Assembly: GCA_050250875.1 (NCBI GenBank) | Contig: JBFWNV010000002.1 | Coordinates: 186,001-250,000 of the forward strand | Length of the DNA stretch: 64,000 nt | Source: CAWAYR01 sp050250875 | Lineage (GTDB): Bacteria; Acidobacteriota; Vicinamibacteria; Vicinamibacterales; UBA2999 | Direction of reading: 5' to 3' | Shown: piece after piece, positions 22,988 through 31,777 of the stretch | Layout: every line of letters begins with the position of its first letter | Position numbering within the stretch: the stretch's first letter is position 1 | Position numbers and translations under genes: made by a program | The notes under the pieces: model-generated | Told to the model about the DNA's origin: nothing | Database searches by the model: none | Seen by the model: the letters and a program-made list of their open reading frames with translations, nothing else

Positions 22988-25435
22988 ATGGTCGCCCCTG
23001 GCTCGTCCTTCGGCCCGTACCGGATCGTCGCGCCGCTCGGCGCCGGCGGCATGGGCGAGGTCTACCGCGCCCACGACCCTCGCCTCGGCCGTGACGTCGC
23101 CGTCAAGCTGCTGCCCGATGCGGCCGGCGGCGCCCCCGCTGCGATCGAGCGCCTGAAACGCGAGGCCCGCGCAGTGGCCGCGCTGTCGCATCCCGGAATC
23201 GTCACCATCCACGACATCGGCGAGCAGGACGGCCGGGTCTATGTCGTCTCGGAGCTGCTCGACGGCGAGACGCTGCGGCAGCGGCTGAGCCGCGGGCCGC
23301 TGCCATTGCGTGAGGCACTCGACATCGCCGCGGCCATCGCCAGAGCGCTGGCGGCGGCGCACGGGCGCGGCATCGTGCACCGTGACCTGAAGCCCGAGAA
23401 CGTCATGGTCACGGCGGGCGGCGAGGTGAAGCTGCTCGACTTCGGCGTGGCCAAGCACGTCACGCCGCCGGCCGAGGCCACTGGCGCGGCCACGACCCTG
23501 GATCTGACGGCGCCGGGTGTCGCGGTCGGCACGCTGGCCTACATGGCGCCCGAGCAGCTCGAGGGCCGGGAGGTCGATCACCGCGCCGACCAATTCGCCT
23601 TCGGCCTGGTGATCCATGAGCTCGTCACCGGACAGCATCCATTCCACGGCCGCACCGCGCCGGAAATCGCCGCGGCGATCCTGCGCGACACGCCGCCGCC
23701 GCTGAGCGGGCTGCGCCCACCGGTGCCGGCCGGGCTGTCACGCGTGGTGGCACGGTGCCTGGCGCGATCGCCCGGCCAGCGCTACACCAGCACCGCCGAT
23801 CTGGCCCAGGCCCTCGACGACGTGAAGGCTGACGTGGCCAGCGGCGCACTGCCGGTGTCGCGCGGCGGCGATCGGCGCGCGCGCCCGATGGCGTGGGCCG
23901 TCGGGGCGGTCGCGGCGGCCGTCGCGCTGGTGGCCGTGGCGGCGTGGAACTTCCGCACCGCACCGGCCGTCGACCCGGCCTCTAAGGGCCGTCCGGCGAA
24001 TGGAGTGGACCAGGCCGTGGCGGTCCTGCCCTTTGCGACCCTCGGCGACGGCGAAGCCTACCTGGCCGACGGCATCACCGAGGCGGTGACGCGGGAACTC
24101 GGCCGCGTCCGCAGCGTGCGGGTCCTCGCCGCCAACACCGCCTTCGCCTACCGCGACCGGGCCGATGCGCTGGGCGGTGAGTTCGGCGTCACCCTGCTGG
24201 TGCAGGGGTCGGTGCAGCGCGCCGGCGACCGCGTCCGCATCAACGCCACGCTCGTGGACTCGACGCGCAGCACGACGCTCTGGAGCGAGCGCTACGACCG
24301 CCCCAGCGCCAACGTGCTGGCCCTGCAGGACGAGATCGCCTGGCAGGTCGCCGCGCACCTCGCCGCGAACGTCGGGGCGGCGCCGCCGGAGCGCCCCTCG
24401 CCCTCGCAGACAACGACCCCGCCAGCCTACGACGCCTACCTGCGAGGACTGGCCCACATGAAGGGCCGGTCGGGCCTGACCGATGCCGGCCGGCGACTCG
24501 CCGCCAGCATCGAGGAGTTCGAACGCGCGGTCGCGCTCGACGCGGATTTCGCGCTCGGCCACGCCATGCTCGCCAGCGCCTACACGCAGCGCTTCTTCTA
24601 CGACGCGACCGACCTGGCCTTCGAGCAGAAGGCGTTCGTGGAGATCGAGCGGGCGCTGGCGATCAACCCGGACCAGGCCGAGGCCTACCTGGCGCGCGCG
24701 CAGATCGTCTGGAACGTCCGCAACGGGTTTCAGCATGAGCGCGCGATCCGCGATCTGCAGAAGGCGATCGCCAACAACCCCAACCTGGCGGAAGCCCATA
24801 TCGAACTCGGCAAGGTCTACATGCACATCGGCCTGATCGACAAGGCCATCGCCGCCAACGACGAGGCGCTTCGTCTCGACCCACTGGCCACAGTGGCGGA
24901 ACGGCGCCGGCTGGCGGCGCTCTTCGACGGCCAGCGCTTCGACGAGGTGCGGGATGTCCTGGCCCGAAATCCGCGCTGGTTGGCGCCGTCGCAGCGCGCC
25001 GAAGCCCTGCTGGCCATGGGCGACGCCGGGGCGGCGTTCGCGGCGCTGAGCGGACCTGCGGGATCCGACCGGCGCGATACCGGATTCCGAGACCTGGAGC
25101 CGACCGCTTACGGGGCGCTGGCCCACGCCTACGCCAAGCTCGGTCGCCGCGCCGAGGCCGCGCAAGCGCTTCCCGTGGCGATTCCCCTCACCGCCAATCC
25201 GACCGGGCTGTCCGACCTGCATCACGCCCAGTTCGCCATCGGCTGTGCCTACGCGCTGCTCGGCCAGCCAGACGAGGCGGTGCGCTGGCTCGTCAAGGCT
25301 GCCGAAGAAGGGCTGCCGTCGTATCCGAAGTACTCGGGGCACGTGGACGTGCAGGGCCTCAAGGGTCACCCGGGCTTCGACGCGCTGCTCGAGCGCCTGC
25401 GCCGCGACTGGGAACGCTGGAACGCCACGCTGTAG
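22988..25435 (+). CDS. Ser/Thr protein kinase with FlgO/adenylate-cyclase-like and TPR domains
   Basis: An 815-residue transmembrane kinase. The catalytic domain (~9-275) has the glycine loop LGAGGMGEVY (17-26), Lys40 in VAVKLL, HRDLKPEN (131-138), DFG (151-153) and GTLAYMAPEQ, so it should be active. One TM helix follows (~298-317). Next comes the AVLPF...YLADGITEAVTRELGR module (~335-455), often called FlgO/TolB-like, and TPR repeats (~480-800) that probably bind proteins outside the membrane. The signal it senses is unknown. Confidence 0.92.
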   Translation: MVAPGSSFGPYRIVAPLGAGGMGEVYRAHDPRLGRDVAVKLLPDAAGGAPAAIERLKREARAVAALSHPGIVTIHDIGEQDGRVYVVSELLDGETLRQRLSRGPLPLREALDIAAAIARALAAAHGRGIVHRDLKPENVMVTAGGEVKLLDFGVAKHVTPPAEATGAATTLDLTAPGVAVGTLAYMAPEQLEGREVDHRADQFAFGLVIHELVTGQHPFHGRTAPEIAAAILRDTPPPLSGLRPPVPAGLSRVVARCLARSPGQRYTSTADLAQALDDVKADVASGALPVSRGGDRRARPMAWAVGAVAAAVALVAVAAWNFRTAPAVDPASKGRPANGVDQAVAVLPFATLGDGEAYLADGITEAVTRELGRVRSVRVLAANTAFAYRDRADALGGEFGVTLLVQGSVQRAGDRVRINATLVDSTRSTTLWSERYDRPSANVLALQDEIAWQVAAHLAANVGAAPPERPSPSQTTTPPAYDAYLRGLAHMKGRSGLTDAGRRLAASIEEFERAVALDADFALGHAMLASAYTQRFFYDATDLAFEQKAFVEIERALAINPDQAEAYLARAQIVWNVRNGFQHERAIRDLQKAIANNPNLAEAHIELGKVYMHIGLIDKAIAANDEALRLDPLATVAERRRLAALFDGQRFDEVRDVLARNPRWLAPSQRAEALLAMGDAGAAFAALSGPAGSDRRDTGFRDLEPTAYGALAHAYAKLGRRAEAAQALPVAIPLTANPTGLSDLHHAQFAIGCAYALLGQPDEAVRWLVKAAEEGLPSYPKYSGHVDVQGLKGHPGFDALLERLRRDWERWNATL

Positions 25436-25453
25436 CGATCGCGGTGGCTCCGG

Positions 25454-26683
25454 TCACGCCGCCTGGCCGGCGGCCTGCGTCACCTTGCGCGCCCACGCCA
25501 GGGCGTCGAGATACGCCTGCGGCAGCGTGTCCTCGTCGAGACCGACGGCGGCCGCCGCCGTCGAGGACTCCAGCCACTCCGCCCGCTCGTAGCGGGCCAC
25601 CGCGTCGAGCACCTGGCGGGCGTGGTTCGGCTCGCCGAGCAGCGCGCCGCGAATCTCGGCGTTGACCGGCAGCTCGGCCACCACCTTGTCCATCGGCTGG
25701 CCGAGCAGGGCATCGAGGAGCGAGCACATGCCGAGCAGGAAGTAGCCCTGTTCGGCGCGGCCCAGCGCCTGGCCCACGGTCTCGCAGGTGCGAGCGCGGA
25801 CGATGGTCATCGTCAGCAGTTCGGACGGGCCCTTGTTGAGCGCCGCCAGCGTCCACAGCGACGCCCACTTGCGCACCTGGTCGAGGCCCAGCATCAGCAG
25901 CGCCTCGCGGATCGAGCCGATCTCGCGGCGCAGGCCGAACCCGGCCGAGTTCACCGTGCGCAGCACGCGGTAGCTCAGCGTGGTGTCGCGCTTGAGCAGC
26001 TCTTCGATGTCGGCGAGCGGCACGTTGGGCCGCATCAGCGCCGCCAGCAGCTGCATCTGGGTGATCTGGCTGGCCGCCATCGCCTTCACCGACACGGTCT
26101 GCGGCCGGCAGAAGTAGTAGCCCTGAAAGAGCGAGCAGCCGGCCGCCCTGGCGGCCTGGAACGCTTCCTCGGTCTCGAGCCGCTCGGCGATCACCGTGAG
26201 GCCCCTGGCGAGCAGTCCGGCGGTCAGGGCGGCGATGTCCTCCAACGGCGTGTCGAGGGCGTCCACCTTCACGAAGCGGGCATGCGGCAGCAGCGCCTCC
26301 GCCGGCAGCCCGGCGGCGAAGCCGTCGAGCGCCAGCGCGTGCCCGTGGGCGTGCAGCCGCGCGCACATCGCCGCGATCTCGGGCGTGACCGGCAGGTCGG
26401 CCGGCACCTCGAACACCACGCGCTCGGGGTCGAAGAGCCCGGTGACGTCCGACAGCAGTACGTCGGACGACAGGTTGACGAACACGCGGCGGCCATCCGA
26501 CAACGCGTCGAAGCCGGGGCCGCTCACGGCGTCGCTGATCAGCCGGGCCGAGGCGTTGCCCGGTTCCTCGAACGACGTCGCCTCGCGCGAGGCGCGGAAC
26601 AGCAGCTCGTAGCCGTAGACCTGGTTGCGGGCATCGAGGATCGGCTGGCGGGCGATGTGGGTGTGCTCTGAGGCGGCGGCCAT
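25454..26683 (-). CDS. EAL-HDOD signalling protein (YuxH/CdgJ type)
   Basis: A 409-residue protein with an N-terminal EAL-type domain (~8-200) and a C-terminal HDOD domain (~205-395). The EAL signature is degenerate: YELLFR replaces the catalytic EAL/EVL, and ALDGFAAG lacks the LDDFG metal-binding Asp pair. Phosphodiesterase activity on c-di-GMP is therefore unlikely, while ligand sensing is possible. The HDOD part has LAALMRPNVPLADIEELLKRDTTLSYRVLRTVNSAGFG. The start at 26683 has GGGAG upstream; the longer open frame toward 26806 has no support. Related proteins affect motility or biofilm. Confidence 0.88.
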   Translation of the reverse strand: MAAASEHTHIARQPILDARNQVYGYELLFRASREATSFEEPGNASARLISDAVSGPGFDALSDGRRVFVNLSSDVLLSDVTGLFDPERVVFEVPADLPVTPEIAAMCARLHAHGHALALDGFAAGLPAEALLPHARFVKVDALDTPLEDIAALTAGLLARGLTVIAERLETEEAFQAARAAGCSLFQGYYFCRPQTVSVKAMAASQITQMQLLAALMRPNVPLADIEELLKRDTTLSYRVLRTVNSAGFGLRREIGSIREALLMLGLDQVRKWASLWTLAALNKGPSELLTMTIVRARTCETVGQALGRAEQGYFLLGMCSLLDALLGQPMDKVVAELPVNAEIRGALLGEPNHARQVLDAVARYERAEWLESSTAAAAVGLDEDTLPQAYLDALAWARKVTQAAGQAA

Positions 26684-26793
26684 GGGACTCCCATGAGACA
26701 CATCGGCCACCCCGGGCGGTCGCTTGAATGCCCCCGATCGGGCTTGCGCTGCCCCGCCAGGAGGATAGAAGTCATCCGATTCCAGGAGGCACG

Positions 26794-29700
26794 ATGGCGC
26801 TCTCACGCACGTCGCTGGTGGCCCTGTTCGTCACGCTGGTCGCCCTGGTGTCGCCCTCGGCGCAGACGCGGCCCGGCCCGACGCCCGACCAGTACAGCCG
26901 GCTGCACTGGCGGACGATCGGCCCCGAGGGCAACCGCTTCTCGGCGGCGGCCGGCATCGCCGGCGATCCCTACACCTACTACGTCGGCGCGGCGTCGGGC
27001 GGCATCTGGAAGACCACCGACGGCGGCACCAACTGGACGCCGATCTTCGACGGCCACCCGGTGCAGTCGATCGGCTCGCTCGCCGTGGCCCCGTCCGATC
27101 CGAACGTCGTCTGGGCCGGCACCGGCGAGGGCAAGATCCGCAGCCACATCTCGCTCGGCCAGGGCATCTACAAGTCGATGGACGCCGGCCGGACCTGGAC
27201 GCTGATGGGCCTGGAGCAGACCGGGCGCATCCCGCGGCTCGTCGTCCACCCGAAAGACCCCGACATCGTGCTGGCGTGCGCGCTCGGCCACGCCTACGGG
27301 CCGCAGCAGGAGCGCGGCGTGTTCCGCACCACCGACGGCGGCCGCACCTGGACGCGCACGCTGTTCACCGACGAGAACGCCGGCTGCTCCGACATCGCGA
27401 TGGATCCGACCAACCCGCGCATCCTGTTCGCCGGGATGTGGACGCTGGAGATCCACACCTGGGGCCGCGACAGCGGCGGCCCGGGCAGCGGGCTCTTCAC
27501 CTCGCGCGACGCCGGCGTCACCTGGCGGCGGCTGCAGGGCCGCGGCCTGCCCACCAAGCCGGTCGGCAAGGTGGCGGTGGCGATCGCGGCGTCGAATCCG
27601 CAGCGCGTCTACGCGCTGATCGAAACCGGCGACGGCGTGCCGTGGAGGGGCCAGGAGACCGAACGCGGCCAGCTGTGGCGATCCGACAACGGCGGCGACA
27701 CCTGGCAGGTCGTCAGCTACGACCACAACGCGATGGGCCGCGCCCACTACTACTCGCGCATGGCCGTGGCCCCCGACGATCCCGACGAGGCCTACTTCCT
27801 GACCGCGTCGTTCTCCAAGTCGATCGACGGCGGCAGGACCATCAACGTGCTGCCGCGGGCGCCGGGCAGCGCCGAGATGGCGCCGGGCGGCGATCACCAC
27901 GACATCTGGATCGACCCGACCGACCCCGACCGCCAGATCGTCGCCCACGACCAGGGGCTGTCGATCACCATCAACCGCGGCAAGACGTGGTACCGGCAGC
28001 GGCTGAAGAACGCGCAGATCTACCACGTCACCGTCGACAACGAGATTCCCTACAACGTGCTCGGCAACAAGCAGGACGAGCCGACCTACCGCGGCCCCAG
28101 CAACAGCCGGCTGCTCGGCGGCTTCGGCGGCGATCCCGGCATCCCGCGGGCGACGTGGCACGCCGTGGGCGGCGGCGAGAGCGGCTGGGCGACTCCCGAC
28201 CCGAAGGACTCGAACATCGTGTGGTCCACGGCGTCGGGCTCGGGCATGGTCGGCGGCATCGTCGTGCGCTTCGAGGAGAACCGCCGGCAGTTCCGCAACA
28301 TCGAGGTGTGGCCCGACCAGTCGAACGGCCCGGCCGAGGGCGTGCGCTACCGCTTCGTGTGGGACGCGCCGCTGCACCTCTCGCCGCACGACAGCAACAC
28401 CGTTTACGTCGGCAGCCAGCACGTGCACCGCACCACCAACGGCGGCCAGAGCTGGGAGGTGATCAGCCCCGACCTGACGCTCAACGACCGATCGCGCATG
28501 GGCAGCTCGGGCGGCCTGACCCCCGACAACATCGGCGTCGAGTACGCCGGCGTCGTCTACGGCATCGCCGAGTCGCCGCGCGAGCGCGGCCTCATCTGGG
28601 TCGGCACCAACGACGGCCTGGTGCAGCTGACCCGCGACGGGGGCAAGACCTGGAGCAACGTGACGAAGAACATCCCCGGCCTGCTGCCGTGGGGCTCGGT
28701 GCGCAGCATCGCGCCGTCGCGCTACGACGCCGGCACGGCGTGGATCACCGTGGACGGCCACCAGGTGAACAACCGCGACCCGTGGGTCTACCGCACCACC
28801 GACTACGGCGCCACCTGGCGCCTGGTCGTCAACGGCATCCCCAAGAGCATGCTGAGCTACGCCAAGGTGATCTACGAGGACCCGGTGCGCCGCGGCATGC
28901 TCTACCTGGGCACCGAGAACGCCATCTACGTCACCTTCGACGCCGGCGACACCTGGCAACCGCTGCAGAACGACCTGCCGGCGGCGCCGGTGTCAGGGAT
29001 CGTCGTGCAGGAGCACTTCCACGATCTGGTGATCTCCACCTACGGCCGCGGCTTCTACATCCTCGACGACCTCACGCCGCTCAGGGCGATGACGCCGCAG
29101 GTGCTCGCCGCCGATGCGCACCTGTTCGAGCCACGCGCCGCCTACCGCTTCCGCGGCATCACCGCGCCGTCCACGCCGTACGACGATCCCACCGTGGGCG
29201 AGAACCCGCCCTACGGCGCCGGAATCAACTACTACCTGCGGCAGGCGATTCCCGCCGGCGGCACGGTGACCATCACCAACGCGCGCAACGAGGTGGTGCG
29301 CACGTTCCCGGTGCCGGGCAGCGCCGGCCTCAACCGCGTCCACTGGGATCTGCGCTACACGCCGACGCGCGAGCTGAAGTTCCGTACCGATCCGATGTAC
29401 GGCCACGAGCTGCCGCTGCGCGAGGACGACACCCGGCCGGCGGCCGGCGTCAACCCGCAGATCGCCATCCTGGCGCCCCCGGGCGCCTACACCGTCAAGC
29501 TCACCATCGGCGGCCGCGACTACACGCAGCCGTTGACGGTCCGCAAGGACCCGCACTCGGCCGGCAGCGACGCCGACATCGCCGCGCAGACCACCGTGTT
29601 GACGACGCTGCGCGACGGCCTGAACGGCGGCATCGACGCGGTGAACCAGCTCGAGTTCATGCGGGCGCAGGTGCAGAGCATCCAGCGCACCGCCAGCGAC

Positions 29701-30024
29701 ACCGAGGTGCGGCAGATGGCGGCCAAGGTGCACGACGCCTTGAGCGAGCTGGAGATGAACCTCTACGACCTGCGCATCACCGGCGGCCAGGACGGCGTGC
29801 GCTACGCCGCCAAGCTGCTGTCGCGCTTCAGCTACCTGGCCAACGGCGTGTCGGGCAGCGACTTCCGGCCCACCGATCAGCACTTCGAGGTGGCCAAGCT
29901 GCTCGGCGAGCGGCTGCAGACCCAGCTCTCGCAGCTGCGCTCGACCGTGGACAAGGACGTGGCGGCGTTCAACGAGCTGCTGCGCCGGCACAACGCCGGC
30001 CAGGTCGTGACCAGGCTGCCGTGA
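26794..30024 (+). CDS. Exported VPS10/sortilin-type BNR repeat protein (glycosyl hydrolase-like)
   Basis: A 1076-residue exported protein with a signal peptide (~1-25, ending SPSAQ). A large beta-propeller of VPS10/BNR repeats follows, with Asp-box motifs such as TTDGGTNWTPI, SMDAGRTWTL, TTDGGRTWTR, SDNGGDTWQV, TRDGGKTWSNV and TFDAGDTWQPL spread through residues ~60-740. The C-terminal ~250 residues hold an Ig-like segment and a helical tail. Proteins of this kind are often annotated as glycosyl hydrolases, but sialidase active-site arginines are not evident. A perfect AGGAGG 5 nt before the ATG fixes the start. The substrate is unknown. Confidence 0.88.
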   Translation: MALSRTSLVALFVTLVALVSPSAQTRPGPTPDQYSRLHWRTIGPEGNRFSAAAGIAGDPYTYYVGAASGGIWKTTDGGTNWTPIFDGHPVQSIGSLAVAPSDPNVVWAGTGEGKIRSHISLGQGIYKSMDAGRTWTLMGLEQTGRIPRLVVHPKDPDIVLACALGHAYGPQQERGVFRTTDGGRTWTRTLFTDENAGCSDIAMDPTNPRILFAGMWTLEIHTWGRDSGGPGSGLFTSRDAGVTWRRLQGRGLPTKPVGKVAVAIAASNPQRVYALIETGDGVPWRGQETERGQLWRSDNGGDTWQVVSYDHNAMGRAHYYSRMAVAPDDPDEAYFLTASFSKSIDGGRTINVLPRAPGSAEMAPGGDHHDIWIDPTDPDRQIVAHDQGLSITINRGKTWYRQRLKNAQIYHVTVDNEIPYNVLGNKQDEPTYRGPSNSRLLGGFGGDPGIPRATWHAVGGGESGWATPDPKDSNIVWSTASGSGMVGGIVVRFEENRRQFRNIEVWPDQSNGPAEGVRYRFVWDAPLHLSPHDSNTVYVGSQHVHRTTNGGQSWEVISPDLTLNDRSRMGSSGGLTPDNIGVEYAGVVYGIAESPRERGLIWVGTNDGLVQLTRDGGKTWSNVTKNIPGLLPWGSVRSIAPSRYDAGTAWITVDGHQVNNRDPWVYRTTDYGATWRLVVNGIPKSMLSYAKVIYEDPVRRGMLYLGTENAIYVTFDAGDTWQPLQNDLPAAPVSGIVVQEHFHDLVISTYGRGFYILDDLTPLRAMTPQVLAADAHLFEPRAAYRFRGITAPSTPYDDPTVGENPPYGAGINYYLRQAIPAGGTVTITNARNEVVRTFPVPGSAGLNRVHWDLRYTPTRELKFRTDPMYGHELPLREDDTRPAAGVNPQIAILAPPGAYTVKLTIGGRDYTQPLTVRKDPHSAGSDADIAAQTTVLTTLRDGLNGGIDAVNQLEFMRAQVQSIQRTASDTEVRQMAAKVHDALSELEMNLYDLRITGGQDGVRYAAKLLSRFSYLANGVSGSDFRPTDQHFEVAKLLGERLQTQLSQLRSTVDKDVAAFNELLRRHNAGQVVTRLP

Positions 30025-30072
30025 CCACATCGCATCGCGCAGGCCCGCGCCGTGCCCACCGCTGGGTCGGCG

Positions 30073-30834
30073 TCAGGCGCGGTCGCTGAGGGCGTTGAGC
30101 GCGCCCACCGTGAGCACGATGCACGCCCCGGGGAACAGCGCCAGCCACGGCTCGGTGGACATCGTGGCCTGCGCCTGGTAGAGCATGCTGCCCCACGTGG
30201 CGTCGGGCGGCTGCACGCCGACGCCGAAGAAGCTCAGCGCCGACTCGACCAGGATGGCCCGCCCCACGGCGATGACCGCGGCGGTGCGGATGGCGCCGGC
30301 GGCGTTGGCCAGCAGATGCCGCCACAGGATGCGCAGGTGCCCGGCGCCGGCGGCGAGCGAGGCGACGACGAACTCGCGGGCGGCCAGCGCCCGCACCGTC
30401 GTGCGCGTGACCCGCGCCGTTTCCATCCACCCCACGGCGCCGACGAGCAGGACCAGCGCCGGCAGCGACGGCTGCAGCGTGGCGGCGGCCACCATCAGCA
30501 GCAGCAGCCGTGGAATCGACAGCACGGCGTCGGTGAGGCGCATCAGCACGGCGTCGATCCAGCCGCCGGCGTAGCCGGCCACCGCGCCCACGCCGACGCC
30601 GAGCACGGCCGCCACCAGCGCCGACAACAGGCCGATGGCGATCGACACGCGGCCGCCGGCCAGCACGCGGCTGAAGACGTCGCGGCCCAGGTCGTCGGTG
30701 CCGAACCAGTGGGCCGCCGAGGGCCCCTGGCGGCGATTGGCCAGGTCGATCGCATCCGGCGCGTAGGGCGCGACCAGCGGCGCCGCCACAGCGACCACGA
30801 CCAGCACGGCGACGAGCGGCCAGACGCGCCTCAT
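30073..30834 (-). CDS. Peptide/nickel ABC importer permease, DppC-like
   Basis: A 253-residue inner-membrane permease. Visible: an N-terminal TM (LVAVLVVVAVAAPLVAPYAP), the family motif HWFGTDDLGRDVFSRVLAGGRVSIAIGL, and about five further helices. The EAA loop, which contacts an ATPase, lies around REFVVASLAAGAGHLRILWRHLLAN (~165-190). The C-terminus has ESALSFFGVGVQPPDATWG. The start overlaps the stop of the DppB-like gene (ATGA). No DppD/DppF ATPase gene follows, because the next gene is convergent, so an ATPase must come from elsewhere. Confidence 0.9.
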   Translation of the reverse strand: MRRVWPLVAVLVVVAVAAPLVAPYAPDAIDLANRRQGPSAAHWFGTDDLGRDVFSRVLAGGRVSIAIGLLSALVAAVLGVGVGAVAGYAGGWIDAVLMRLTDAVLSIPRLLLLMVAAATLQPSLPALVLLVGAVGWMETARVTRTTVRALAAREFVVASLAAGAGHLRILWRHLLANAAGAIRTAAVIAVGRAILVESALSFFGVGVQPPDATWGSMLYQAQATMSTEPWLALFPGACIVLTVGALNALSDRA

Positions 30835-31772
30835 GCGGTCACCCGCGGATCGAGCCAGGCGTGGACGACATCGGCCACGAGGTTGAAGACGACGACGGCC
30901 AGCGAGCTGACCATCAGCATCGCCATCAGCACCGTGTAGTCGCGGCGGCCGAGCGCCTCGGTGAACAGGCTCCCGACTCCCGGCCACGCGAAGACACTCT
31001 CGGTCACGACCGCGCCCGGCACGAGCAGCGCCGCATCGAGCAGCACCACGGTGGCCACCGGCGCCAGCGCGTTCGGCAGCGCGTGCCGCCACAGCCGCTC
31101 GCGTGCGGTCAGCCCTCGCGCGCCGGCGGCGGTGAGAAACGGCGCCCCCAGCACCTCGACCAGCGATGCCCTGAGATACCGCGACCACGCCGCGCCGTGG
31201 ACGAACGCGAGCACCGCCGCGGGCATCGCCAGGTGCTGCAGCCGCGCCAGCACATCGCCGTCGGGGCCACGACCCGACGAGGGCAGCCAGCCGAGGCCGA
31301 TGGCGAAGACCAGCTGCAGCATCAGGCCGAGCCAGAACGCGGGAATCGCCAGCCCGGCGGAGGCGATCGCGGTGATCGTGCGATCGACGGCCGAGCGGGC
31401 CCGGACGGCCGCGACGATGCCGGCGGGAACCGCCGCCGCCAGCGCCAGCACCAGCGACGCGGCCAGCAGCTCGATCGACGCCGGCAGCCGTTCGACGACC
31501 CGCGTCAGCACCGGCCGGCCGTCGCTGAAGCTGTAGCCCCAGTCGCCCACGGCGAAGGCGCCGAGCCAGCTCACGTACTGCTGCCACACCGGCCGGTCCA
31601 GTCCGAGCGCGCGGCGCAGGCGCTCCAGGTCTTCGGGCCGGACGCCGGGGTTCGACAGGTACACCTCGAGCGGACCGCCGGGCACCAGCTGCAGCAGCCC
31701 GAAGGCGATCGCCGAGACGACGAGCAGCAGCGGCAGCGCTTCCGCCGCCCGACGGGCGGCGAGGCGCAGCAC
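30831..31772 (-). CDS. Peptide/nickel ABC importer permease, DppB-like
   Basis: A ~313-residue inner-membrane permease. The N-terminus LLLVVSAIAFGLLQLVPGGPLEVYLSNP is typical of DppB/OppB, followed by LGLDRPVWQQYVSWLGAFAVGDWGYSF. The EAA loop is near FLTAAGARGLTARERLWRHALPNAL (~200-225). The start is uncertain: GTG at 31772 (5 bp after the binding-protein stop) or GTG at 31793 (overlapping it). Neither has a strong ribosome-binding site. The stop overlaps the DppC-like start. It is part of the five-gene operon running from 36242 to 30073. Confidence 0.88.
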   Translation of the reverse strand: MLRLAARRAAEALPLLLVVSAIAFGLLQLVPGGPLEVYLSNPGVRPEDLERLRRALGLDRPVWQQYVSWLGAFAVGDWGYSFSDGRPVLTRVVERLPASIELLAASLVLALAAAVPAGIVAAVRARSAVDRTITAIASAGLAIPAFWLGLMLQLVFAIGLGWLPSSGRGPDGDVLARLQHLAMPAAVLAFVHGAAWSRYLRASLVEVLGAPFLTAAGARGLTARERLWRHALPNALAPVATVVLLDAALLVPGAVVTESVFAWPGVGSLFTEALGRRDYTVLMAMLMVSSLAVVVFNLVADVVHAWLDPRVTA

Positions 31773-31777
31773 CCGGC

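Noticed and set aside
26803..28959. Long minus-strand frame inside the VPS10/BNR gene
   Set aside because: The opposite strand has clear Asp-box repeats, a signal peptide and AGGAGG. The antisense frame has none of these.
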